From Polaromonas sp. (GTDB lineage Bacteria > Pseudomonadota > Gammaproteobacteria > Burkholderiales > Burkholderiaceae), in the NCBI GenBank assembly GCA_013823505.1, contig PNMH01000002.1:1-64000 (forward strand): a DNA stretch of 64,000 nucleotides, given 5' to 3'. Positions 1-9,514 of this stretch are shown piece by piece. A program made the translations under genes and the position numbers. Each line of letters opens with the position of its first letter. Positions within the stretch are counted from its first letter, which is position 1. Below the pieces are notes generated by a model. That model saw only the letters and a program-made list of their open reading frames with translations, ran no database searches and was not told the origin of the DNA.

Positions 1-756
1 CGCCAGCGCGTTGAGCAGGTCGCCCAGTTCGTCGTGGCGCGCGGTCTGCACGTGGCTGTTCAGGTCACCGGAGGCCACGGCGGAGGCAATGTTCACGGCT
101 TCGCCGAGCGGAACCGTCACGGAGAGGGTGATGCGCCACGCCACCAGGCTGGCCATCACCACGGCCATTGCCGCCAGGGCCAAGATCAACCATTCCTGGC
201 GCTTGACGGTTTGTTCGGAAGCCGCCACGGACGCCGCGACCAGCTCACGCTCGTAGGCTTGGAGCGACACCATGGCGTCGGTGTAGCGGTTGGCCGCTGG
301 CAGCAGCGCGGAATCCAGCTGCTGCGCCGCCGCCGTCGAGTCGCCGCCTTTGAGCGTGTCGAAGTAGGTCTTGCGCACGGCAATGTATTCGGCGCGGCGA
401 TCGGCAATGTCCTTGAGCAACGACTTGCCTTTTTCGCTGGTGATTTCCTCTTCCAGCGTTTTCTGCAGCGCGTTGATGCGTTCGGTGGTCTGCGCGATCA
501 GGGGTTTGAAGTAGGCGTCCACCTCCGGATTGGCACCCGACTTGGCCACGCCGAGCACGCGGTTGATGTTCAGGCGGGTGTTCGCCAGCCACTCGTCGGT
601 GAGTGCCGAGCGGTGCTCCATCACCACCACTTGCGCTGCGGACCGGTTTGCTGCCTCCAGGCTGAACCAGGCCAGGGCCGTGATGCCGACCAACAACGCC
701 AACACGCTGGCGAAGCCCAGCGTCAACCGGTGACCGATTTTGAGTTTGTCAAACAT
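1..756 (-). CDS. Methyl-accepting chemotaxis protein, N-terminal 252 residues (cut by the left edge)
   Basis: Reading leftward from an ATG at 756, the frame stays open to base 1, so the gene is partial. The product begins MFDKLKIGHR. A first membrane segment spans about residues 11-30, a roughly 160-residue helical periplasmic sensor resembles the four-helix-bundle MCP type, a second membrane segment lies at about 190-208, and a HAMP linker begins just after it. The methylation and CheW-binding signalling tip would lie outside the window. It sits 48 nt downstream of cheW on the same strand, so receptor and coupling protein are probably co-transcribed from the sigma28-like promoter upstream of cheW. 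The ligand cannot be told from sequence. Confidence 0.85.
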   Translation of the reverse strand, partial: MFDKLKIGHRLTLGFASVLALLVGITALAWFSLEAANRSAAQVVVMEHRSALTDEWLANTRLNINRVLGVAKSGANPEVDAYFKPLIAQTTERINALQKTLEEEITSEKGKSLLKDIADRRAEYIAVRKTYFDTLKGGDSTAAAQQLDSALLPAANRYTDAMVSLQAYERELVAASVAASEQTVKRQEWLILALAAMAVVMASLVAWRITLSVTVPLGEAVNIASAVASGDLNSHVQTARHDELGDLLNALA

Positions 757-804
757 GATGTTTCTCGCAGAGGGGATGGGGTGCAGCCGCTGGCGGCACA
801 GCGC

Positions 805-1338
805 TTACTGAAGGGTCTGGGAGGACGGGTCCGAGCCCATGAGGCCCATGTCGGTGCTCGACATGAGGGATTCGATGTCCATGAGGATGAGCATGCGTTC
901 GCCCACGCTGGCGATGCCGGTGATGAAGCTGGTGCCCACGTTGGTGCTCATCTCGGGCGCGGGCTTGATGAGTTCGCCGGCGAGTTCGAGCACATCGGAC
1001 ACGGAATCGACCACCGCGCCGACCACGCGGCCGTGCACGTTGAGCACGATCACGACCGTGAAGCCGTTGTAGTCGACCTGGTCGCAACCCAGCTTGATGC
1101 GCAGGTCCACCACCGGCACGATGACGCCGCGCAGGTTGACCACGCCCTTGATGAACGACGGGGCGTTGGCGATGCGGGTTGGCTCTTCGTAGGAGCGGAT
1201 CTCCTGCACGCGCAGGATGTCGATGCCGTATTCCTCGCCGCCCAGGCGGAAGGTCAGAAATTCGGCGCTGGCCTTGTGAGCGTGTGCTCGGGCGCTGTCG
1301 TGGCTTGCCGTTTGGCTGGCTTCGTTGCGCATGTCCAT
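805..1338 (-). CDS. cheW: Chemotaxis coupling protein CheW
   Basis: The 177-residue product is a single CheW domain, which links chemoreceptors to the kinase CheA at the inner face of the membrane. Recognisable stretches are [18 protein letters not shown] near residue 30, followed by [19 protein letters not shown], the core SH3-like CheW fold. About 25 polar residues precede the domain. The ATG at 1338 has AAGGA seven bases upstream. It is followed by the chemoreceptor gene, so this is a receptor-specific cheW or a second copy rather than part of a full che operon; no cheA, cheB or cheR is in the window. Confidence 0.93.
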   Translation of the reverse strand: MDMRNEASQTASHDSARAHAHKASAEFLTFRLGGEEYGIDILRVQEIRSYEEPTRIANAPSFIKGVVNLRGVIVPVVDLRIKLGCDQVDYNGFTVVIVLNVHGRVVGAVVDSVSDVLELAGELIKPAPEMSTNVGTSFITGIASVGERMLILMDIESLMSSTDMGLMGSDPSSQTLQ

Positions 1339-1370
1339 CGGTGGTTCCTTTTCATCCAGTTTCCTGACTC

Positions 1371-1397
1371 ATATCGGAAAACGGGTTGAGAACTTGA
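1371..1397 (-). promoter_or_regulatory. Sigma28 (FliA)-like promoter for cheW-mcp
   Basis: On the minus strand TCAAGTTC, 11 bases, then TCCGATAT stand 32 nt before the cheW start. The flagellar sigma28 consensus is TAAAGTTT-N11-GCCGATAA; six of eight bases match in each box with exact spacing. The chemotaxis genes downstream fit a flagellar-class promoter. Confidence 0.55.
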
Positions 1398-1507
1398 CGA
1401 CGTTCAGGCGCGGCTAACGGAGAGTCCCGTTAACCAGATCACGCATCCGACGAAATGTTGATTTTCTCGGCTGAATGGCTCAAGCGAGCTTCCAGCGGGC
1501 ACGAGCC

Positions 1508-1533
1508 GCCGGCCACCCCCCGGGGTGGCCGGC
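1508..1533 (-). terminator. GC-rich hairpin after the uspA gene
   Basis: Two perfect 12-bp arms (1508-1519 and 1522-1533) form a strong hairpin beginning 5 nt after the stop of the universal stress protein gene. No T-run follows, so it may be a Rho-assisted terminator or an mRNA-stabilising hairpin rather than a classic intrinsic terminator. Confidence 0.45.
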
Positions 1534-1538
1534 GATCT

Positions 1539-1982
1539 TCAAGGCGCCTCGGCAGGCGCCGGCCGCACGATGGTCACCGGCACGGCACAGTGCTGCACCA
1601 GGTGCTGCGCCACCGAGCCCAGGCCCCGTTCGCCCTCGCCACTGCCGTGGGCGCTCATGATCACGGCATCGCATTCGTGGCTCTCCACCAGTTCCAGCAG
1701 GGTGTGCGCCGGGTCGCCGCTGGCCACCGCTTCTTCCACCAGCTGGCTGGCCGCGGAGAGCAGCGCCACGGCCGGGCGCACCAGGTCGTGGCCCGCGGCG
1801 TCGCTCACCTCGTGCAAAACATCGGGGTCGTGGGCCACCACGATTTCGTAGAGGTTGGGCGCTTCCTGCACGTTGGCCACGACAAAGCGGGCCTTCAGGC
1901 CCGAGCTGACCAGCCGCATGGCGTGGTAGGCCGCGTGCATGGACTGGGCCGAGCCGTCGACGGGGATGAGGATCTTGATCAT
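1539..1982 (-). CDS. Universal stress protein, UspA family
   Basis: The 147-residue product opens MIKILIPVDGS, the typical first beta strand of a Usp domain, and ends with the nucleotide-binding loop SAHGSGEGERGLGS followed by VAQHLVQHCAVPVTIVRP. This G-x2-G-x9-G-S type loop marks the ATP-binding subclass. The ATG at 1982 was chosen over one 45 nt upstream because it carries AAGGAA eight bases before it and starts exactly at the conserved strand. It lies 17 nt after the response regulator gene on the same strand and may be the last gene of the sensor operon. Usps respond to starvation, oxidative or energy stress; the specific role here is unknown. Confidence 0.88.
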   Translation of the reverse strand: MIKILIPVDGSAQSMHAAYHAMRLVSSGLKARFVVANVQEAPNLYEIVVAHDPDVLHEVSDAAGHDLVRPAVALLSAASQLVEEAVASGDPAHTLLELVESHECDAVIMSAHGSGEGERGLGSVAQHLVQHCAVPVTIVRPAPAEAP

Positions 1983-1999
1983 GGCGAATTCCTTGGTTG

Positions 2000-2431
2000 T
2001 CAAACGGGCCGCTCGTTGAGCAGGCACCAGTAGAGTTCGATGTGCTCGGCCACTTCAATGAACTTGTTGAAGCTGACCGGCTTCTCGATGTAGGAGTTCA
2101 CACCCAGGTCGTAGGCGGTCTTGAGGTCGGAGTTCTCTCGGGACGAAGTGAGCACCACCACCGGAATGCGCCGGAACACCGGGTGTTCCTTGAGCTTTTG
2201 CAGCACCTCCAGACCGTTGACCTTGGGCAGGTTGATGTCCAGCAGTATGACGGCTGGCACCGGCTCCCCCGCTTCCCAGCGGGGAAAGAAGGCCAGCGCT
2301 TCCTCACCATCCCGCGCGATCTGGATGGTGTTGGAAAACTTCTTCTTGTTGAAGGCACGCAGTGTGAGGTCCAGATCCATCGGGTTGTCCTCAACCAGCA
2401 GGATGGGCGGCAGCGTCGTGGGCATGTTCAT
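2000..2431 (-). CDS. CheY-like single-domain response regulator (Rcp1-like)
   Basis: A 143-residue stand-alone receiver. It has the acidic pair in LLVEDNPMD, the phospho-acceptor Asp in VILLDINLPKVNG, Thr in VVVLTSS and the conserved Lys in YIEKPVSF. There is no output domain, so it probably acts by protein contact or as a phosphorelay intermediate. Rcp1-like regulators typically pair with multi-PAS or phytochrome-type kinases. The ATG at 2431 overlaps the TGA of the kinase gene (ATGA), which supports this start and implies translational coupling and cognate pairing with that kinase. Confidence 0.9.
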   Translation of the reverse strand: MNMPTTLPPILLVEDNPMDLDLTLRAFNKKKFSNTIQIARDGEEALAFFPRWEAGEPVPAVILLDINLPKVNGLEVLQKLKEHPVFRRIPVVVLTSSRENSDLKTAYDLGVNSYIEKPVSFNKFIEVAEHIELYWCLLNERPV

Positions 2432-5079
2432 GAGGGGAACTCCAGGTAGAAAGTGGCGCCCTGTCCGGGTTGGCTCTCGGCCCACACGCGGCCACCCATG
2501 CGTTGCACGGCTTTGGCCACCAGCGCCAGGCCCAGGCCGGTGCCCTGGTAGTCCTCGGCACGCTGCAGGCGCTGAAAGATGCCGAAGATGCGGTCGTGGT
2601 ATTTCATGTCGAAACCCACCCCGTTGTCACGCACCCAGAGGATGCGCCGCGGGCCTTCGGTGCGCGAGCCGATCTCCACCTCGGGCTGCTCCCGGGTGCG
2701 GCTGAACTTGATGGCGTTGCCCACCAGGTTGCGCATCACCACCGCCATGCCCTCGCGGTCGAGCTGCAGCACCATGGGCTCCAGCAGAAGGCTCAGGCGC
2801 ACGTGGGTGCTCTCGATGTCGGCGCTGTGGCCTTCAATCACCTGCGCCACCAGGGCGGGCACGTCCACCCGCTGGTGTTCCATGGTGCGCCGCTCCATGC
2901 GCGAATAGTCCAGCAGGCCGGAGATCAGGTCGCCCATCTGCAGCACGCCACGGCGGATGCGCGCGAGGAACTGGCGCCCCTCTTCGTTGAGCTGGCTGCC
3001 GTGCTCTTCTCCGAGCAGCTGGCTGTAGCCGTCGATGCCGCGCAGCGGCGCCTTGAGGTCGTGTGAGACGGTGTACGAGAAGGCTTCAAGCTCTTCGTTG
3101 AGGCCGCGCAACTGGGCAGTGCGTTCGGTCACGCGTTGCTCCAGCACGGCGTTGGACTGCTCCAGCGTGGTCTGTGCGAGTTTGAGCTGGGTGATGTCGA
3201 GCAGGGTGCCGCTGTAGCTGTAGTAGCCGGGTGTGGCCATGGGCTGGCTTTGTACGCTGCCCCGAAACCACCTCAGCGGTCCCAGGTCGGGGTGGCGGCG
3301 GAACTCGGCGGTGGTCATGGTCGTGGCGTCGGGGATGGCGCGCATGAATCGATCAATCCGGGGTTGGTCGTCGGGGTGGACGTGGGCGAGGTAGCCACCG
3401 AGATCGGGTGGCGGCCCCTGCGCTTCGTCGCGACCGGTGTTGCGGTACATCTGGCGCGACCACCAGATGCTGTGGCTCTGGGTGTCGTACACCCAACTGC
3501 CCAGCCCCGCCATGGACTCGGCCAGCTCCAGCAGGTCTTTCTGCCGGCCGATCGCCACTTCGGCCTGCAGGCGCTCGGTGATGTCCTTGATGGTGGAGAA
3601 CAGGTGCTTGAGCGAGCCGTCGGGGTGGCGCACCGCACGCACGTCAATCTCTGTGTGCACGAGGCTGCCGTCCTTGCGAACGAAGCGCTTGCGCATCTTG
3701 TAGTTGTCGGTCCGGTTGGCCAGCATGGAATCGCGCAGTGCGAGGTTCTGATCCAGATCGGGCTGGGGCGTCATCTCAGACCACGTTTTTTGCAGCAGCT
3801 CTTCGCGTGTGTAGCCCAGGATCGCGCACAGCTGGCTGTTGACCTGCACCCACCGGGTGGAGCCCGGCGCCGAGATCGCCATGCCGATGAAAGGCAGCTC
3901 ATAGAACAGGCGCAGGAACTCCGCCTGTTCCTGCTGCGCAAGCTGCGCCTCTTTCTGCACCGTGATGTCGAGCAGTACACCGCTGATGCGGGTGAGTTCT
4001 CCCAGCTCATTGCGGCTCAGGGTGGTGCGGTCGTCGACCCAGACCCAGCGGCCGTTGGCGCAGCGCAGCCGGTATTCCTGGCGGTGTTCGTCGGGGCCGT
4101 CCTTGAAGTAGCGGGCGGCCTCCGCGGTCACGCGTTCGATGTCGTGAGGGTGGATGAGCTTGGCGTAGTGGATGTCACCGCGCAACAGGTCGCCAGGCTG
4201 GTAGCCCCACTGGTCCACCGATTGGCTGACGTAGCTCATCGGCCACCCCGGCTCGTTGCGCCACTCCACCACCACCACGGGCGAGCGGTCGACGAGGTCC
4301 ACCAAGTGGCGAAGTTGCACCTGGCCGGCCTGCAGCCGCTCGGCCATGCGGTCGGCCTCGCTGCCGATCATGGCGAGTTCGTCCTTGCCCTGCAGGGCCA
4401 CGCGCGCCTGCAGTTCGCCGTTGCCCATGCGCTGCAGCGTGGACGCGAGGTGCTGTGCCCGGCGGAACCACACCAGGTGCACCACCAGGGCAAGCAGCGC
4501 CACCAGGCCCAGCAGCAGCACGCCTTCGCGCAGCGCTTCCTGGCGCAGGTCGGCCACGCGCACGGCCATGGGCAGGCTCAGGTCGACCACAGCGATCAGG
4601 CGACGCCCGGTGGTGAAGGGCACCACACCGATGAGTTGCTGCGTGTCTTGCAGATGCACCACGCTGATGGCCACGTCGGACGGCCCATTGAACAGCACCT
4701 GGATCAGACCGTCGAGGTCCTTGCGCGGCTGGAGCACGTCGCCAAAGGCCTGCCCGATGTCGGAGCGCACCAGCGAGGCCTGCACCACGCCGTCGGGCTG
4801 CAGCAGGTAGATGTGCTGCATGCCGCTGTACAGACCCAGCCCCCCCACCAGCCGGCGCACCAGGATCTGGTTGCCCATGCTGGTTTGTGAACTCAGGCGG
4901 CTCTGCTCCACGCTGAGCCGCTCGAGGAGGCGTCGGGATTCCTGTTCCAGCACCTGCTCGCCCACCTTGCGCAGCTGCACCACGTGGTTGATGGTGGAGG
5001 CGGTGAGCGCGAACAGCACCAGCATCAGCGGCGCCAGCCAGCGCCCCGGCAGGGACAGGCGGGAGGACAGCGGCTTCAC
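2428..5079 (-). CDS. Membrane sensor histidine kinase with HAMP and three PAS domains
   Basis: An 883-residue kinase. Membrane segments at about 13-33 and 186-206 flank a periplasmic sensor region. HAMP follows at about 207-258 and three PAS/PAC modules at about 268-395, 395-520 and 520-645. The HisKA domain has phospho-accepting His673 in SHDLKAPLRG. The ATPase domain carries the N box MRNLVGNAIKFS, G1 box DNGVGFD and G2 box GTGLGLALV. There is no fused receiver; the receiver is the next gene. The GTG start at 5079 lies inside GTGA, overlapping the stop of the lipoprotein gene. Three PAS domains suggest integration of redox or small-molecule cues with the periplasmic signal. Confidence 0.92.
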   Translation of the reverse strand: MKPLSSRLSLPGRWLAPLMLVLFALTASTINHVVQLRKVGEQVLEQESRRLLERLSVEQSRLSSQTSMGNQILVRRLVGGLGLYSGMQHIYLLQPDGVVQASLVRSDIGQAFGDVLQPRKDLDGLIQVLFNGPSDVAISVVHLQDTQQLIGVVPFTTGRRLIAVVDLSLPMAVRVADLRQEALREGVLLLGLVALLALVVHLVWFRRAQHLASTLQRMGNGELQARVALQGKDELAMIGSEADRMAERLQAGQVQLRHLVDLVDRSPVVVVEWRNEPGWPMSYVSQSVDQWGYQPGDLLRGDIHYAKLIHPHDIERVTAEAARYFKDGPDEHRQEYRLRCANGRWVWVDDRTTLSRNELGELTRISGVLLDITVQKEAQLAQQEQAEFLRLFYELPFIGMAISAPGSTRWVQVNSQLCAILGYTREELLQKTWSEMTPQPDLDQNLALRDSMLANRTDNYKMRKRFVRKDGSLVHTEIDVRAVRHPDGSLKHLFSTIKDITERLQAEVAIGRQKDLLELAESMAGLGSWVYDTQSHSIWWSRQMYRNTGRDEAQGPPPDLGGYLAHVHPDDQPRIDRFMRAIPDATTMTTAEFRRHPDLGPLRWFRGSVQSQPMATPGYYSYSGTLLDITQLKLAQTTLEQSNAVLEQRVTERTAQLRGLNEELEAFSYTVSHDLKAPLRGIDGYSQLLGEEHGSQLNEEGRQFLARIRRGVLQMGDLISGLLDYSRMERRTMEHQRVDVPALVAQVIEGHSADIESTHVRLSLLLEPMVLQLDREGMAVVMRNLVGNAIKFSRTREQPEVEIGSRTEGPRRILWVRDNGVGFDMKYHDRIFGIFQRLQRAEDYQGTGLGLALVAKAVQRMGGRVWAESQPGQGATFYLEFPS

Positions 5080-6116
5080 GGTGCTTTTCCGTTCGGCTGC
5101 AAGCGCTGCATGGGGGCGGCGTCGATCACGGTCTCCCAGCGCGGCGGGCGCCGGATCAGGCCGATGTCGACCAGCGCGTCGGCCACGTTCACGGCCTTGG
5201 ACGCCAGCGCGGGTGGGCTGCCCTGGAGCTCGCGCGCGGACGAATCGAGGGAGTAAAAGACGAGTCCATCCAGCACGGCTGCGTAAGCGGCGGGTGAGAG
5301 ATCGGTGCCCCGGGCCAGGGTCTCGGCCGCGCCGGGGGTGTCGAGCTGGAAGACGTGCAGGCCGGCGTACCAGGCGCGCAGCAACGCGTCCACCGCCTCA
5401 GGCCGCTGTTGCAGCACATCGGCGCGCACCACCAACACGTCCAGGATCTCGCCCGGCATCTCATTGCTGTCGAAGAGGCGTCGGTAGCCCGCAGCGGCCA
5501 TCGAACCGGCCAGGGGCTCGAAGGACACCGCCGCGGCCACCTGGCCGGCGTCCAGCGCCGTGAGGTGCTGGGCCACCTCCAGGTTGGTCACCTTCACATC
5601 GGCGCGGGTCATGCCCGCTTTCTGCAGCATGCGCTGGAGCAGCAAGGCGCCCACAGCCGAGTCTTCCACCGCCACGAATTCGTCTTTGAGCATCGCCACC
5701 GAGGTGATGTGCGGCGCGGCCATGACCACGTCGCCGCCGGTGGACGCATCCAGCACGGCAACGATGCGCACATCAATGCCGCTGTCCACCAGGCGCAGGG
5801 TTTCGTCCAGCGTGAGCGTGGCGGCGTCCAGCAGCCCGTTGCGCAGGTGGCGCAACGATTCGGACGCCGAGGGCAACTCCACCACCCGCAACTGCTTCGC
5901 ATCGGTGAGGCCACGGTCGCGCGCCAGCACCAGCGGGTCGTAGCCCACCCAGGGGTTCATGCCCACCGTCAGAGGCGGTATCACGGGCTCGTCGCAGGCG
6001 GCCAGCGCCAGCAGGGCAACGGCAACAAACGAGCGCCACCCACGGCGCAACCACCTGCCCTGCAGATCGCCCCCCCCTTGTTCACCCGCCCTTGAAGGGC
6101 CTGCGCCATGTTTCAT
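5076..6116 (-). CDS. Periplasmic binding lipoprotein, NMT1/SsuA-like, probable sensor subunit
   Basis: The 346-residue product has a basic N-terminus, a hydrophobic segment and the lipobox LALAAC at about residues 35-40, so it should be lipid-anchored. The mature part begins TVGMNPWVGYDPLVLARDRGL, the opening typical of NMT1/TauA/SsuA-type binding proteins. No permease or ATPase is adjacent. Instead the gene overlaps the histidine kinase by GTGA, so it probably presents a ligand to the kinase rather than feeding an importer. I chose ATG 6116 over GTG 6122 because of codon preference; neither has a clear Shine-Dalgarno. The ligand is not predictable; nitrate, taurine, sulfonate and thiamine-precursor binders share this fold. 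Confidence 0.82.
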   Translation of the reverse strand: MKHGAGPSRAGEQGGGDLQGRWLRRGWRSFVAVALLALAACDEPVIPPLTVGMNPWVGYDPLVLARDRGLTDAKQLRVVELPSASESLRHLRNGLLDAATLTLDETLRLVDSGIDVRIVAVLDASTGGDVVMAAPHITSVAMLKDEFVAVEDSAVGALLLQRMLQKAGMTRADVKVTNLEVAQHLTALDAGQVAAAVSFEPLAGSMAAAGYRRLFDSNEMPGEILDVLVVRADVLQQRPEAVDALLRAWYAGLHVFQLDTPGAAETLARGTDLSPAAYAAVLDGLVFYSLDSSARELQGSPPALASKAVNVADALVDIGLIRRPPRWETVIDAAPMQRLQPNGKAP

Positions 6117-6156
6117 AAGCACGTTTTTCGGTACGCCAGGAAGCTCGGGAACACCC

Positions 6157-6171
6157 GCAACATTCTGTTGC
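6157..6171. repeat. Inverted repeat in the divergent 6.1-6.3 kb gap
   Basis: GCAACA-TTC-TGTTGC is a perfect 6-bp-arm palindrome 41 nt before the lipoprotein start, inside the 205-bp gap between divergent genes. It could be an operator for the sensor operon. No promoter boxes were confidently placed around it. Confidence 0.35.
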
Positions 6172-6321
6172 AGATACCCTGCCCAGTGTAGAGGCCGCTG
6201 GTCGCGTTCGCGTCAGGCCTTCACAACATGGCCCCACCCAGCGCGCAAAAAGTTCTCATCCACGGCGCGGCAGCCCGCTCGGCATACTGAACCTTTGCCG
6301 CCGAACCTGAACTCACCCCGC

Positions 6322-7020
6322 ATGATCGACATTTCAGACCTCTCCATGCATTACCAGCTGGGCGCTGCGCGCATCGACGTGCTGCGCTCGGTCAATCTCT
6401 CGGTGGCCGCTGGCCAGCGGGTGGCCATCACCGGGCCATCAGGCTCGGGCAAAACCTCCTTGTTGCTGCTGCTCTCCGGCCTGGAGCGCCCGGCCGGCGG
6501 GCGGGTGGCCATCGACGGCACCGACCTCGGCGGCATGGACGCCGACGCCCTGGCCGACCTGCGGCGAGACCGCATCGGCATCGTGTTCCAGTCCTTCCAC
6601 CTGTTGCCCAGCCTGAGCGCGCTGGACAACGTGGCCCTGCCCTTGCAGATGGCCAACCGGCCCGACGCACACGAACGAGCGGCCGCGCTGCTCCAACGCG
6701 TGGGCCTGGGGGAGCGCCAAAGCCACTACCCCAGCCAGCTCTCGGGCGGCGAGCAGCAACGCGTGGCGATTGCGCGCGCGCTGGTGCACCGCCCGCGCCT
6801 GCTGCTGGCCGACGAGCCCACCGGCAACCTGGACGACCACACCGGCGAGGCCATCCGCGAGCTGCTGTTCGAACTCAACACCGAGGCAGGCACCACGTTG
6901 GTGCTGGTGACACACGACCCCGACTTCGCCGCCCGCTGCGACCGCGTGCTGCGCCTGCACGACGGCCACCTGAACGAAGTCAAAGCCACCGTGCGAGCGC
7001 CCGATGCGATTCCTGTTTAG
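6322..7020 (+). CDS. ABC transporter ATP-binding protein (YbbA/LolD type)
   Basis: A 232-residue ATPase with Walker [10 protein letters not shown]-loop [17 protein letters not shown], signature [15 protein letters not shown], Walker [14 protein letters not shown] and the His switch VTHD. The DEPTGNLD form is characteristic of the LolD/MacB/YbbA group that works with FtsX-like permeases on lipids, lipoproteins or lysophospholipids. The ATG at 6322 starts exactly at the conserved [11 protein letters not shown] strand. Its last 17 nt overlap the start of the large FtsX-type permease, so the two form one coupled transporter. In E. coli the ybbA-ybbP pair neighbours tesA; no thioesterase is adjacent here. 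Confidence 0.9.
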   Translation: MIDISDLSMHYQLGAARIDVLRSVNLSVAAGQRVAITGPSGSGKTSLLLLLSGLERPAGGRVAIDGTDLGGMDADALADLRRDRIGIVFQSFHLLPSLSALDNVALPLQMANRPDAHERAAALLQRVGLGERQSHYPSQLSGGEQQRVAIARALVHRPRLLLADEPTGNLDDHTGEAIRELLFELNTEAGTTLVLVTHDPDFAARCDRVLRLHDGHLNEVKATVRAPDAIPV

Positions 7021-9514
7021 CCTGGCCTGGCGCGACCTGCGCGCCAGCGGCCGCCACTTGTGGATCTTTTGCGCCTGTCTGGTGCTGGGCGTGGCGCTGG
7101 TCACGGCCGGCGGCGGCCTGTACCGGCAGGTGGCCGGCGCGCTCGTGAACGATGCACGCCTGCTGTTCGGCGGCGACGTGGAAGTGGAGCAAACCGCACC
7201 ACTGTCGCCCGAGGCGCTGGCCTGGATGAACGAGCGCGGCGATGTTTCGCGCCTGGTGGAGTTGCGCACCATGCTGCGCGCGCCCGATGGCCGGGCCCAG
7301 CTCATCGAACTGCAGAGCGCCGACGCGCGCTACCCGCTGTACGGCGCGGTGGAGCTGGCCCCGGCGGGTGACCTGACCGCAGCGCTGCTGGAGCGCAACG
7401 GCGTTTGGGGCGCGGCGCTGGACGCCACGCTCGCCCAGCGCCTGGACCTGCAACCCGGCGACACCGTGGAGGTGGGCAACCTGAGCCTGGAGGTGCGCGC
7501 CCTCGTGGTGCGCCAGCCCGACCGCAGCCTGCGCGCCGACTGGGGCGGCGCCCCGGTGCTGGTGGCCGACGGCGCGCTGGCCGCCACCGGCCTGGTGCAG
7601 CCGCTCAGCCGCGTCGAATACCACTACCGCGTGCGCACACCTCAGCCCGCCGCCCAGTGGCGCGACGCCTTCATCGCGGCCTACCCCGACCTGCAGGCCG
7701 AAGTGCGCACGTTCGAGGAGCGCAGCGACCGCATGGCCGAGGTGCTGGGCCAGATCGGCTCGGGACTCCTGCTCATCGGTTTCTCCGCACTGTTCATTGG
7801 CGGACTCGGCGTGTTCAACAGCGTGCAGGCCTACCTGCAGGGCAAGCTCGGCACGCTGGCCACGCTGCGCGCCGTGGGCCTGCGCGACGGTCGGCTGGCC
7901 GCGCTGGTGCTGCTGCAGATCCTGATGCTCGCGCTGCTCTCCAGCCTGGGTGGTGTGCTCGTCGGCAACGCGCTGGCTTTGGGCGGCACGCTGGCCGCCG
8001 CGCAGCAGCTGCCGCTGGCGCCGCTGGTGGCCAGCCTGTGGCTGCCGTCGCTGGTGGGTCTGAGCTTCGGTGTGTTGACCGCGCTCACCTTTGCACTGCC
8101 CGCCCTGGGCCGCGCCTTGTCGGTCTCGCCGGCGGCGCTGTTTCGCGGCATCGATGGCAACACGCTCAAGACACCCCGGCGCGTGTGGTGGCTCACCGGC
8201 GGCGTGGCCGCGGTGGTGGGCGCGTTGGTGGTGGCCAGCGTGCCCGACGCGCGTTTTGGCCTGGCCTTTGTGGTGGCCACGGTGCTGTTGCTGGTGCTGC
8301 TCGAAGGCGTGACGCGCGTGCTGCGCGGCCTGGCGCGCCGCCAGCTCAATCGGCGCGGCGCCCGCTTGCCGTTCGAGTTGCGCCTGGCCATGGCCGGCCT
8401 GCAGCGCAGCGACTCGCCCCTGCGCGCCGCGCTGCTCTCGCTGGGTGCGGCGCTCACGCTGCTGGTGGCCTGCACGCTGGTGGTCACCTCGCTCCTGCGC
8501 ACGGTGAACGAAACCGTGCCCGCCAACGCGCCGGCCCTGGTGTTCTACGACGTGCAGACCGAACAGATCCCGCTGCTGCAAGACACGCTGAAAACCCAGC
8601 CCGGCCTGCGCCAGCTCACCACCGCGCCGCTGGTGCTGGGCCGCCTGATCGAGGTGAACGGCGAAGTGCTGCGCGACAGCGGCGATGGGGAACGCGTGCG
8701 CGAAGCGCGCGACGAACAGAAGTTCAGCAGTCGCGCCGGCAACATCGACGACGTGGTGATCCGCGACGGCGCCTGGTGGCCGGCCAACCACACCGGCGCC
8801 CCAATGGTGGCGATGGAAGACCGCGAGGCCGACCAGCTGGGCCTGAAGGTGGGCGACCGGCTGACCTTCGAGATCCTGGGCGCACCGGTGCAGGCCGAGC
8901 TGGCCGCCATCTACAGCCAGCAGCGGCTGCAGGCCCGACTGTGGCTGGAAGGCATCTTCAGCGACGGTGTGCTCGACCCCTACATCACCCGCCACGTGGG
9001 CGCGGCCTGGCTGCCCGCGGCCGAGGCCCTGGCCGCACAAGACCAGCTGGCCGCCGCCGCGCCCAACATCGCCACCGTGCGCACCGAATCGCTGCTGCGC
9101 GAAACACGCGCGCTCATGGCCCGCGCCAGCACCGGCCTGGCGGTGATCGCCGGGGTGTGCCTGGCGGCCAGCCTGCTGGTGCTCGCCAGCGTGGTGGCCA
9201 GCAGCCGCGCGCGCCAGGTGTTTGAAGCCACGGTGATGCACGCGGTGGGTGCGCGCCTGTCCAGCCTGCGCCGTGTGCTGTATTGGGAATACCTGTTGCT
9301 GGCCGTGGTCACCGCCGGTTTTGCCATGCTGGCCGGCAGCGCGCTGGCCACCGGCCTGCTGCGCTGGCGGCTCGACCTCGACCCCATGGGCCTCTACTGG
9401 ACCGGCGCCCTCACCGCCCTGGGCGTGAGCGGGGTGAGCCTGGGGCTGGGTGCTCGCTACCTGCTCGCGCAGATGCGGCTGAACCCCGCGATGCTGCTGC
9501 GCAGCGGCACCTGA
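7004..9514 (+). CDS. FtsX-like ABC transporter permease (YbbP type)
   Basis: An 836-residue membrane protein. One N-terminal helix (about residues 18-38) and a large periplasmic domain are followed by three helices around 250-380, a second periplasmic stretch, and a C-terminal set of FtsX helices around 710-830. This two-FtsX-domain layout, starting [16 protein letters not shown], matches YbbP-like permeases of about 800 residues. It overlaps the ATPase gene by 17 nt. The likely role is extraction or export of a membrane lipid or lipophilic molecule; the substrate is unknown. The gene ends directly against the converging cupin gene at 9515. Confidence 0.88.
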   Translation: MRFLFSLAWRDLRASGRHLWIFCACLVLGVALVTAGGGLYRQVAGALVNDARLLFGGDVEVEQTAPLSPEALAWMNERGDVSRLVELRTMLRAPDGRAQLIELQSADARYPLYGAVELAPAGDLTAALLERNGVWGAALDATLAQRLDLQPGDTVEVGNLSLEVRALVVRQPDRSLRADWGGAPVLVADGALAATGLVQPLSRVEYHYRVRTPQPAAQWRDAFIAAYPDLQAEVRTFEERSDRMAEVLGQIGSGLLLIGFSALFIGGLGVFNSVQAYLQGKLGTLATLRAVGLRDGRLAALVLLQILMLALLSSLGGVLVGNALALGGTLAAAQQLPLAPLVASLWLPSLVGLSFGVLTALTFALPALGRALSVSPAALFRGIDGNTLKTPRRVWWLTGGVAAVVGALVVASVPDARFGLAFVVATVLLLVLLEGVTRVLRGLARRQLNRRGARLPFELRLAMAGLQRSDSPLRAALLSLGAALTLLVACTLVVTSLLRTVNETVPANAPALVFYDVQTEQIPLLQDTLKTQPGLRQLTTAPLVLGRLIEVNGEVLRDSGDGERVREARDEQKFSSRAGNIDDVVIRDGAWWPANHTGAPMVAMEDREADQLGLKVGDRLTFEILGAPVQAELAAIYSQQRLQARLWLEGIFSDGVLDPYITRHVGAAWLPAAEALAAQDQLAAAAPNIATVRTESLLRETRALMARASTGLAVIAGVCLAASLLVLASVVASSRARQVFEATVMHAVGARLSSLRRVLYWEYLLLAVVTAGFAMLAGSALATGLLRWRLDLDPMGLYWTGALTALGVSGVSLGLGARYLLAQMRLNPAMLLRSGT

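Noticed and set aside
6980..9241. 753-codon minus-strand open frame across the FtsX permease gene
   Set aside because: It has His/Gln/Arg-rich composition without domains and lies opposite a gene with clear membrane helices and coupling to its ATPase. Such antisense frames arise from high GC at third positions.
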